A stretch of DNA of 5,227 nucleotides from Piscirickettsiaceae bacterium (GTDB taxonomy: Bacteria > Pseudomonadota > Gammaproteobacteria > Nitrosococcales > Methylophagaceae): contig JAUXFA010000113.1 in NCBI GenBank assembly GCA_030620285.1, positions 1 to 5,227 on the forward strand, read 5' to 3'. How positions within the stretch are numbered: position 1 is the first letter of the stretch; each line of letters starts with the position of its first letter. Shown piece by piece: positions 1 through 5,227 of this stretch. The translations under genes were made by a program, and so were the position numbers. The notes under the pieces were generated by a model. It made no database searches. It saw nothing but the letters and a program-made list of their open reading frames with translations, and had not been told where the DNA came from.

Positions 1-245
1 AGGCAAGAGAGCAAGCAGCGATAGCGGATGCTAATGCCAAACGTACTCATGCTGATGCTGAAGCTTATAGGATTTTAAAAGAAGCAGAAGCTCAAGCCGA
101 TGCTAATGCGGTGTTAGCTCGTTCGATTACATCAGAACTCATTGAATATAACAGTGTGCAACGTTGGAATGGTAGCTATCCACAAACTCTATTGTCGGGC
201 GATTCGGGCGGTGTTATTTTGTCATTACCCAATGCGGCCAAATAA
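1..245 (+). CDS. SPFH/prohibitin-like protein, C-terminal end (5' truncated)
   Basis: This is an open frame entering from the left edge and ending at TAA 243-245; 80 complete codons are visible. The first half is a charged, Ala-rich helix (alternating Ala, Glu, Asp, Arg and Lys, e.g. ILKEAEAQADANA) that should form a coiled coil. It is followed by a stretch reading TSELIEYNSVQRWNGSYPQ. This order, an Ala/Glu-rich coiled coil then a 'lxxYxxvxxWnGxxPq' segment near the C-terminus, is typical of bacterial SPFH (stomatin/prohibitin/flotillin) proteins. Those are membrane-anchored, oligomerise into rings or microdomains, and often associate with membrane proteases such as FtsH. The N-terminal membrane anchor and the SPFH domain itself lie outside the window, so the call rests only on the tail. 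The last residues (GGVILSLPNAAK) fit the variable end of the family. The gene converges on the acyl-CoA synthetase gene, with 48 bases between the two stops. Confidence 0.75.
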   Translation, partial: AREQAAIADANAKRTHADAEAYRILKEAEAQADANAVLARSITSELIEYNSVQRWNGSYPQTLLSGDSGGVILSLPNAAK

Positions 246-259
246 AGTTCAATAAAGAA

Positions 260-292
260 AAACTACTGCCATGATTATCATGCCAGTAGTTT
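260..292 (-). terminator. Rho-independent terminator between convergent genes
   Basis: An imperfect inverted repeat pairs 260-268 (AAACTACTG) with 284-292 (CAGTAGTTT). After one C/C mismatch, CATGA (270-274) pairs with TCATG (278-282), leaving a 3-base loop. Read on the minus strand, the hairpin begins 1 base after the acyl-CoA synthetase stop (294-296) and runs into TTTTTCTTTATT (262-251), a good U-tract. On the plus strand the trailing sequence is only TTTGTTAG. The element should therefore stop the minus-strand operon well and the SPFH gene less efficiently, although it may act in both directions. Confidence 0.75.
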
Positions 293-293
293 G

Positions 294-2093
294 TTAGCTA
301 TACATTTTGTCTATATCTGACTGATGATGGGCAATTACTTTAGGACGTTTGATCTTCATGGTAGGTGTCATTAAATCATTGTCGACAGTCCAAGGCTCTA
401 ATGTCAAAGTCACCCGACGAATTCTGGCATAAGCAGGAAATTCATGTAAAAGTTTGCGCAAACGTTGAGTTATATCGCTATGCAAGGCCTTATCACTCAA
501 ACTATCATGATCAAAACCATCTAGGCCGTGAACTTTAGCCAAGCTAAACCAATTATCAGAGTTTAAAACCAATAGGGCAGATAAGAAGGATTCACCTTCA
601 CCAATCACCAATGCTTGTTCAAAAGTATCATCCATTAGGATGGCCGCTTCAATATCACCAGGCGGTACTTTTTCACCATTACTCAGCACCAAAATATCTT
701 TAATGCGCCCCGTGATATAAATATGGCCGCTATCACTGATACGAGCCTGATCGCCGGTATGTAACCAACCTTGAGCATCAATGGTTTGAGCCGTTGCTTT
801 ATGATTATTCCAGTAACCCAGCATATTGCCAGGCCCGCGAGCTAATAATTCATCATTATTACCGATCATAACTGCGACACCGGGGATCGCACGACCGCCG
901 CTTGCGGGATCATTATTATCAGGTTCATTGACACTAATAACAGGGCTCGTTTCAGTTAGGCCATAACCTTGTAATAGCTGCATGCCTAGACCAATGAATA
1001 ATTTGGATACGGGCTGAGGTAATGCGGCACCGCCACTGAGGATAAGACGCATGTTACCGCCCATTTTTTCCTGTACTTTTGATGCAACCAGTTTTTCAAG
1101 CATCGGCCACAGTAAAAAGCTAGGTCGCCACCAACCTCGACTTTGTTGGTATTGGAATCGAGCCCAACCCATTGCTGCAGTTGTTTTAAAAAGACCTTTG
1201 GCAATAACTGATTTATCAGCCAATTGTGCTTGTAATTTAGTATAAATACGCTCGAAAATACGCGGTACAGCAATCATAATGCTGGGTTTTACCGTTTGCA
1301 TATCATCAGCTAATTGAGGAATGCCTCGCGCATAAGCAACTGTTGCCCCAGCCATTATGGGCAAGTAATAACCTGCTGTTCTTTCGAGCGTGTGTGAAAG
1401 AGGTAAAAATGATAAAAATATATCACTCGGTAAAACATCAAAATAAACGAGTGCACCAGAGGCCACAGACAGCATATTATGATGACTGAGCATCACACCC
1501 TTAGGCCGACCAGTAGTCCCTGAGGTATAAATAATTGAAGCCAGACTGTGTGGTTCTGTATCCCAATCCCGTACAACACCCCAATTATCAGGCAGCCATT
1601 GTTGTGCATAGGCGGCAGGTTCAGTTAATTTATCATCATCAAAATTATTGATGACAACGCGTTTGAGATGATGTTCTTCAGTGATAGAAGGAGCTAAACG
1701 TTTCCACTGCGCCGCGTTTTGTAAAAACAGTAACTTTACATCCGCATCTTGCAATATATAGGCAACACTATCTGGGCGATCATCAGGGTAGAGTGGTACG
1801 ACGACTAAACCAAGTCCCATTGCTGCTTGGTCAAAAATCACCCATTCTTTACAGTTTTTTAGATTGATAGCAACGCGATCACCAGGCTCAAGATCTTCTT
1901 TTGCTAATGCATCCTGCCAACGGGCAACTTGAGTGGCGACTTCTTCCCAAGTGACATCGTACCAAGATTTTGTTTCGTTAGAATAACTACGGTAGGCAGT
2001 ATTATGGGGGCTTCGCTTAAGCCTTTCACGAAACAAGCCATATAATGTCCCAGCCTGTTCTTGAGGGATTGTATCGGTAAGCACTGCCGCCAT
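294..2093 (-). CDS. Long-chain acyl-CoA synthetase (AMP-binding, FadD/ACSL type)
   Basis: This 599-residue ANL-superfamily enzyme should activate long-chain fatty acids to acyl-CoA through an acyl-adenylate, using ATP and CoA at the cytoplasmic face of the inner membrane. Visible motifs, in order: the phosphate-binding loop YTSGTTGRPKG (189-199); PLSHTLER (231-238); GYGLTE (376-381) of the adenine/acyl site; GWLHTGD (442-448), whose Asp448 should bind the ribose; the hinge GRIKDILVLSNGEKVPP (462-478); and a C-terminal LTPTMKIKR (574-583 region) whose Lys580 aligns with the adenylation lysine. The hinge and the 'TPTxKxKR' ending match the COG1022 long-chain/ACSL branch rather than acetyl-CoA synthetases, and the length is normal for that branch. 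All catalytic motifs are intact and no membrane segment is evident. The start is supported by AAAGGAG (2108-2102) 8 bases before ATG. It lies 21 bases downstream of the fadL-family gene, so the two are almost certainly co-transcribed. Chain-length preference cannot be read from the sequence, so fadD is not assigned as a symbol. Confidence 0.93.
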   Translation of the reverse strand: MAAVLTDTIPQEQAGTLYGLFRERLKRSPHNTAYRSYSNETKSWYDVTWEEVATQVARWQDALAKEDLEPGDRVAINLKNCKEWVIFDQAAMGLGLVVVPLYPDDRPDSVAYILQDADVKLLFLQNAAQWKRLAPSITEEHHLKRVVINNFDDDKLTEPAAYAQQWLPDNWGVVRDWDTEPHSLASIIYTSGTTGRPKGVMLSHHNMLSVASGALVYFDVLPSDIFLSFLPLSHTLERTAGYYLPIMAGATVAYARGIPQLADDMQTVKPSIMIAVPRIFERIYTKLQAQLADKSVIAKGLFKTTAAMGWARFQYQQSRGWWRPSFLLWPMLEKLVASKVQEKMGGNMRLILSGGAALPQPVSKLFIGLGMQLLQGYGLTETSPVISVNEPDNNDPASGGRAIPGVAVMIGNNDELLARGPGNMLGYWNNHKATAQTIDAQGWLHTGDQARISDSGHIYITGRIKDILVLSNGEKVPPGDIEAAILMDDTFEQALVIGEGESFLSALLVLNSDNWFSLAKVHGLDGFDHDSLSDKALHSDITQRLRKLLHEFPAYARIRRVTLTLEPWTVDNDLMTPTMKIKRPKVIAHHQSDIDKMYS

Positions 2094-2101
2094 CTGACTA
2101 A

Positions 2102-2108
2102 CTCCTTT
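2102..2108 (-). promoter_or_regulatory. Ribosome binding site of acyl-CoA synthetase gene
   Basis: AAAGGAG on the minus strand is a near-consensus Shine-Dalgarno site 8 bases upstream of the ATG at 2093. It lies inside the 21-base gap after the fadL stop. The gap has no room for a terminator plus promoter, which supports translation from a shared mRNA. Confidence 0.8.
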
Positions 2109-2114
2109 ATATTT

Positions 2115-3395
2115 CTATAAGAACATCCAACGCATTTGAACACCAAAGATATCAACGTCAGCTTCATACTCACCATTTAGATTGTTTAGATTATCATCGG
2201 TTTCATCAATTTTGGTATCACTGATAAAGATATGGGTATAACCGGCATCTAAAGTAATGTTTTCAGAATATTTATAGCTTGCTCCTAATGCTAGCCACTT
2301 ACGGTCGTTACCTGGAACACGTGCTGTTCTAAACTGGGCATTTTTAATCGGTGTTTCGTCATACGCAATACCAGCACGCAATGTTAATTTATCACTATGG
2401 TTGTAGGTAAGTCCTAAACCATAACGCATAGAATTATCCCAGTTTTCCTCCTTTACACTACTCAGGAGCCCTGGAGCTGATGATGCTATAGCCAGCTCTT
2501 GGAACCGACTCCACTTTGTCCATGTTGCATCTCCTAAAACTGCCCATTTATCATTAATTTGGTGGTGTACAGCAAAGGATACTGATTCAGGTAAATCTAC
2601 ATCTGCTTTAAGTTTTTCAGAAGTAATAATGCCGTTTGGAGCTGGCGTTATACCGGCAAGATCATGTAACTTACCATTACCAGTCAGAGTATGAGATATT
2701 TTTGAGCGATACGATAGGCCTAGCCGAGTAGTGTCTGTGGCTTGAAATATTAAGCCAAGGTTATATCCCCAGCTCCAATCCTCAGCATGTAATTTGGCTT
2801 TAGCATCAAAACTTTGTGAGGGCACAATAGCAGCCATCTGAGTTAATTTGACATCAATTTTTTGTAAACTAACACCTAGCCCAAGGGATAGTCTATCGGT
2901 AGCTTTATAGGCGAATGAGGGATTGATATTGACAGTTTTTAGGTCAGATTTAACCGCGTGATATCTACCCTTCCAAGTATTGTTGTAATCAGTCACTAAG
3001 CCGAAAGGTGCGTTAATACCGATGCCGACGACCATATGGTCATTAAGTGGGTGTGCGTAATATAGGTTGGGTACAAGTCCATTAACACCGTTACCACCAT
3101 CGCCACCAGTTAAGGCTGGGCCGCCGCCAAATGTAGACCCATTGTCTTTAAATTTACTTTCTACATCAATATAGTTAATGCCAGAATCTATTTCAGCATG
3201 AGATAAATAGGTCAAGCCAGCAGGATTAAAAAAGATGGTGCTGGCATCTTCTGCTACCGCAGCGCTACCGGAGAAAGCACGACCAAGACCGGTCACACTT
3301 TGTTCAATTATGGCAAATCCTGCACCATAACTCATTGAGCTCAGTGTTGATGCCATTAAAAAGGCAGTTAATTTCAATGCTTTTTGTTGCGCCAT
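2115..3395 (-). CDS. fadL: FadL/OmpP1/TodX-family outer membrane long-chain fatty acid transporter
   Basis: This is an outer-membrane beta-barrel that should let long-chain fatty acids or similar hydrophobic compounds cross the outer membrane by lateral diffusion. With the start chosen here it has 426 residues, against 446 for E. coli FadL. A Sec signal peptide (Lys-containing N-region, hydrophobic LTAFLMASTLSSM) ends SYG|AGFAI, with cleavage predicted after residue 24. The mature N-terminus AGFxxxEQSVTGLGRAFSG matches E. coli AGFQLNEFSSSGLGRAYSG and is the luminal hatch. It contains the conserved NPA motif (FFNPAGL, NPA at 57-59). The remainder alternates short strands and turns as in a 14-stranded barrel, with late family segments WTKWSRFQ and LRAGIAYDETPI. 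Start: AAGGG (3409-3405) sits 9 bases before the ATG at 3395 but touches an in-frame ATG at 3404, so 3395 is preferred; 3404 would add MKL and give 429 residues. The last residues are WMFL, not the usual terminal Phe. The partner acyl-CoA synthetase follows directly. Aromatic-hydrocarbon uptake (TodX-like) is an alternative substrate range. Confidence 0.9.
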   Translation of the reverse strand: MAQQKALKLTAFLMASTLSSMSYGAGFAIIEQSVTGLGRAFSGSAAVAEDASTIFFNPAGLTYLSHAEIDSGINYIDVESKFKDNGSTFGGGPALTGGDGGNGVNGLVPNLYYAHPLNDHMVVGIGINAPFGLVTDYNNTWKGRYHAVKSDLKTVNINPSFAYKATDRLSLGLGVSLQKIDVKLTQMAAIVPSQSFDAKAKLHAEDWSWGYNLGLIFQATDTTRLGLSYRSKISHTLTGNGKLHDLAGITPAPNGIITSEKLKADVDLPESVSFAVHHQINDKWAVLGDATWTKWSRFQELAIASSAPGLLSSVKEENWDNSMRYGLGLTYNHSDKLTLRAGIAYDETPIKNAQFRTARVPGNDRKWLALGASYKYSENITLDAGYTHIFISDTKIDETDDNLNNLNGEYEADVDIFGVQMRWMFL

Positions 3396-3404
3396 GAGTT
3401 TCAT

Positions 3405-3409
3405 CCCTT
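3405..3409 (-). promoter_or_regulatory. Ribosome binding site deciding the fadL start
   Basis: AAGGG on the minus strand lies 9 bases before the ATG at 3395-3393 and 0 bases before the upstream in-frame ATG at 3404-3402. Only the downstream ATG has workable spacing, and no other purine-rich site is visible just upstream of 3404. The choice shortens the signal peptide by three residues (MKL) without affecting its Lys residues or hydrophobic core. Confidence 0.6.
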
Positions 3410-3422
3410 CATGTTTTATAGA

Positions 3423-3467
3423 GTAAAAACAGAAAACTAGCCTATGCAGAACAATGGTGCAAGTTTT
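3423..3467 (-). terminator. Possible weak terminator or attenuator after trmB
   Basis: On the minus strand AAAACT (3467-3462) pairs with AGTTTT (3438-3433). After a T/T mismatch, two further G-C pairs can form. The loop is about 17 bases and is followed by CTGTTTTTAC (3432-3423). The stem is AT-rich and the loop long, so termination would be partial at best. If real, it would partly insulate fadL from trmB transcription. A loose sigma-70 candidate overlaps it: TTGCAC (3462-3457), 17-base spacer, TAGTTT (3439-3434), with a poor -10. The 72 bases between the trmB stop and the first fadL ATG hold nothing else I recognise. Confidence 0.25.
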
Positions 3468-3476
3468 GTAGGGTGT

Positions 3477-4163
3477 TTAACGACGTTGAAACAGTAAGTC
3501 CCATACCCCATGGCCTAAGAGATGGCCGCGTTGTTCAAATTTAGTTAGTGGTCGATAATCAGGTCTATCGATATATGTACCGTCATTTGAACTGTTTGTA
3601 AAAAGGGGGTTATTAGATAAATCATCTAACATTTGTTCAGCATAATGTTGCCAGTCTGTAGCCATATGCAGTTGGCCGCCAGATTTGATTTTTTTTGTGA
3701 GCAGGGTCACAAATGCGGGTTGAATAATACGCCGCTTATGATGACGTTTTTTATGCCACGGATCGGGGAAATAGAGTTGTACCCGGTCAAGACTATTGTC
3801 GGCAATGCGGTGTTTAAGTAATTCCACGGCATCAGTACAAGCAACACGACAGTTACTAAGCCCTTGTTGATCTATTAAATTGAGTAACTGACCGACACCA
3901 GGTCGATGCACTTCAACACCTAAAAAATCATCTTCCGCTTGATTTTCAGCCATTTGTGCAAGCGAAGCACCATTACCGAAACCAATTTCTAATACTTTAG
4001 GATTATTTCGTCCAAATAACAGATTAAGATCGAGTAAGTTATCACCGTCATTAATGGCAAATTTTGGCCATAAAGTATCAATTGCCCGTTGCTGGCCAGG
4101 AGTTAATCTTCCTTCTCGTCGTACAAAACTGCGAACAGTTCGTAATGGTTTGCTGTTAGACAT
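3477..4163 (-). CDS. trmB: tRNA (guanine-N7-)-methyltransferase TrmB
   Basis: This 228-residue cytoplasmic enzyme transfers a methyl group from S-adenosylmethionine to N7 of guanosine 46 in the variable loop of many tRNAs. The family signature is complete: RSFVRREGRLTPGQ (11-24); SAM motif I LEIGFGNGASL (58-68); FLGVEVHRPGVG (80-91); the Asp of CTDAVELL (109-116); FPDPWHKKRHHKRR (132-145); and TKFEQRGHLLGHGVWDL (207-223). Residues expected to bind SAM, by alignment to E. coli Glu69, Glu94, Asp121 and Asp144, are Glu59, Glu84, Asp111 and Asp134, all present. E. coli TrmB has 239 residues; the difference is mostly a shorter N-terminus. The ATG at 4163 has no strong Shine-Dalgarno: the nearest is a weak TTAGG about 13 bases upstream. 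Initiation may be modest, but no better in-frame start precedes the conserved RSFVRR segment. It diverges from the permease gene and lies upstream of fadL on the same strand. There is no evident functional link to fatty-acid uptake. Confidence 0.97.
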   Translation of the reverse strand: MSNSKPLRTVRSFVRREGRLTPGQQRAIDTLWPKFAINDGDNLLDLNLLFGRNNPKVLEIGFGNGASLAQMAENQAEDDFLGVEVHRPGVGQLLNLIDQQGLSNCRVACTDAVELLKHRIADNSLDRVQLYFPDPWHKKRHHKRRIIQPAFVTLLTKKIKSGGQLHMATDWQHYAEQMLDDLSNNPLFTNSSNDGTYIDRPDYRPLTKFEQRGHLLGHGVWDLLFQRR

Positions 4164-4253
4164 TAAATAATTGGTACCTAAATTTATAGTATTACTAGTT
4201 CGAGATGATTAAAAGTAGAGTAGGATCATACCTGAAGCTTGAGAGGAATTTAT
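4164..4253. promoter_or_regulatory. Divergent promoter region, trmB / permease
   Basis: These 90 bases separate the divergent starts of trmB and the permease, so promoters for both should lie here. For trmB (minus) the best -10 is TATAAA at 4188-4183, implying a leader of roughly a dozen bases; no convincing -35 is visible. For the permease (plus), TATAGT at 4185-4190 overlaps the same AT-rich block, and TAGGAT at 4221-4226 is a second candidate; neither has a good -35. Short palindromes GGTACC (4173-4178) and ACTAGT (4194-4199) are present but too short to call an operator. I see no clear ArsR- or MerR-type dyad. Confidence 0.4.
4242..4247 (+). promoter_or_regulatory. Ribosome binding site of permease gene
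   Basis: AGAGGA lies 6 bases upstream of the ATG at 4254-4256. It fixes the start of a gene that is cut by the right edge and includes the Cys-rich N-terminal tail in the protein. Confidence 0.75.
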
Positions 4254-5227
4254 ATGTCATCGTGTTGTGAGCCGCCTGAACCAGCAGAGCAAGCTGATTG
4301 TTGCGGTGGAGAAGCTAAAACAAAATCGCGTCCAGACACCTTACTTTGGTCAACATTAATACTGGTCACTATTGGTTATTGCCTTGATTTGTTCGCAGCC
4401 AATTCAATTCAACATTGGCTACCAGTTGCCAACCTAGCAGAAGCTATTCGTAGTTTGATGGACAGTATGTGGATAGGTTTAGCATTAGGCATGTTTTTTG
4501 TTGGGGTTTTGGGGAGAGTGCCGCGCGAGTTTGTGACCTCTTTATTAGGGAAAGGTGATAGTTTTTTAGGCATTGTTCGAGCCACATTTGCCGGAGTGTT
4601 ATTAGATTTATGTAGTCACGGTATATTATTAGTTGCGATGCGGCTTTATCAGCGTGGAGCAAGTTTAGGTCAAGTGATGGCCTTTCTGATTGCCAGCCCT
4701 TGGAATTCATTATCATTAACAGTGATCTTGATAGCATTGATTGGTTGGCAGTGGACACTACTCTTTATTATATGTTCAATGATAATTGGTATTGCTAGTG
4801 GACTGATATTTAATTGGTTGGAATCTCGAGGAACCTTACCCACAAATCCGAATACGATTGAATTACAAGATTTTAAATTTTGGCAGCAAGCGAAAGCAGG
4901 CTTTCAGGCAACGAAATTTAGTATGAATTGGTGGTCTTCAATGATTGTTGAAGGCATCAAAGATTCACGGATGATTGTGCGGTGGTTGTTGTTGGGTGTT
5001 TTATTGGCATCAGCGATTCGTACCTTTGTCCCTATTGATAGTTTTCAAACTTATTTTGGGGCAACATTAGCAGGTTTAGGTATGACGTTAATAGTCGCAA
5101 CTATTTTGGAAATATGTTCCGAAGGATCAACACCTATTGCAGCAGATTTAGTGACGCGCGCACAAGCACCAGGAAATGGTTTTGCTTTTTTAATGACTGG
5201 GGTTGCAACGGATTACACCGAGATTAT
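4254..5227 (+). CDS. COG0701-family permease (ArsP/YraQ-like), 3' truncated
   Basis: This open frame starts at ATG 4254 and runs off the right edge after 324 codons. The protein is a polytopic inner-membrane permease of the ArsP_1/DUF318 type (COG0701); characterised ArsP members export trivalent organoarsenicals. Hydrophobic segments lie at about 30-49, 71-88, 105-129, 139-161, 163-187, 243-260 and 268-288, with a hydrophilic linker near 189-215. Family-like landmarks are the Cys motif LDLCSHGILL (117-125), ASPWNSLSLT (148-156), the second-half counterpart LEICSEGSTPIAADL (285-299), and TGVATDYTE near the visible end (315-323), which usually precedes the final membrane segments. Many relatives show Cys-Ser-Cys where this protein has Cys-Ser-His. 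The N-terminus before the first membrane segment is Cys-rich (pairs at 4-5 and 16-17) and acidic, resembling a soft-metal-binding tail. The start is supported by AGAGGA 6 bases upstream. The truncation is due only to the window boundary. The family call is firm, but the substrate is unknown and no arsenic genes are visible nearby. Confidence 0.82.
   Translation, partial: MSSCCEPPEPAEQADCCGGEAKTKSRPDTLLWSTLILVTIGYCLDLFAANSIQHWLPVANLAEAIRSLMDSMWIGLALGMFFVGVLGRVPREFVTSLLGKGDSFLGIVRATFAGVLLDLCSHGILLVAMRLYQRGASLGQVMAFLIASPWNSLSLTVILIALIGWQWTLLFIICSMIIGIASGLIFNWLESRGTLPTNPNTIELQDFKFWQQAKAGFQATKFSMNWWSSMIVEGIKDSRMIVRWLLLGVLLASAIRTFVPIDSFQTYFGATLAGLGMTLIVATILEICSEGSTPIAADLVTRAQAPGNGFAFLMTGVATDYTEI

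Noticed and set aside
89..109. Repetitive GAAGCAGAAGCT-like and GATGCTAATGC-like codons in the SPFH gene as a DNA repeat
   Set aside because: The similarity follows from an Ala/Glu/Asp-rich coiled coil; the repeats are irregular and in frame, with no sign of a separate repeat element.
1051..1245. Open frame of 64 codons on the plus strand, antisense to the acyl-CoA synthetase gene
   Set aside because: It is a shadow of the conserved coding sequence on the other strand; composition is non-protein-like and there is no sign of a ribosome site.
986..1273. Open frame of 95 codons on the minus strand inside the acyl-CoA synthetase gene
   Set aside because: It lies in another frame of a clearly conserved gene, has no Shine-Dalgarno support that I can see, and its translation resembles no family.
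1904..2176. Open frame of 90 codons on the minus strand bridging the fadL/acyl-CoA synthetase junction
   Set aside because: It overlaps the ends of two well-supported genes in a different frame, and its product shows no recognisable motif.
3633..3821. Open frame of 62 codons on the plus strand antisense to trmB
   Set aside because: It is the complement of the conserved TrmB motif region and is explained as a by-product of that coding sequence.
4173..4199. GGTACC and ACTAGT palindromes in the divergent promoter region as a possible operator
   Set aside because: Each is only six bases, they are unrelated to each other, and such palindromes are common by chance; no longer dyad surrounds them.
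4444..4758. Open frame of 104 codons on the minus strand opposite the permease gene
   Set aside because: The plus-strand frame is a continuous membrane protein with family motifs; the antisense translation has no such features.

Overview
The window looks like chromosomal core sequence from a fairly AT-rich gammaproteobacterium. The main pointers are a TrmB that follows the E. coli protein almost motif for motif, a FadL-type outer-membrane fatty-acid porin (so a Gram-negative), and proteobacterial-style Shine-Dalgarno sites. I cannot name the genus. Nothing in the window suggests a mobile element, phage or CRISPR array.

Layout from left to right: positions 1-245 are the 3' end of a plus-strand gene for an SPFH/prohibitin-like membrane-associated protein. 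It converges on a minus-strand block, and an imperfect hairpin (260-292) fills the short gap. The minus-strand block, in transcription order, is trmB (4163-3477, tRNA m7G46 methyltransferase), a fadL-family outer-membrane channel (3395-2115) and a long-chain acyl-CoA synthetase (2093-294). A plus-strand permease gene of the COG0701/ArsP-YraQ type starts at 4254, diverges from trmB, and runs off the right edge after 324 codons.

The clearest functional unit is fadL plus acyl-CoA synthetase. They are 21 bases apart on the same strand and cover two successive steps: passage of exogenous long-chain fatty acid across the outer membrane, then activation to acyl-CoA at the inner face of the inner membrane. 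trmB lies 72-81 bases upstream of fadL and may or may not share its transcript. The permease has a short Cys-rich N-terminal tail, which suggests handling of a thiophilic metal or metalloid, but its substrate cannot be read from sequence.

I found no convincing undescribed system here. The points worth a second look are the FadL start site, the FadL C-terminal residue, the permease's Cys-rich tail and its Cys-Ser-His-Gly variant of a family motif, and the hairpin between the convergent genes.
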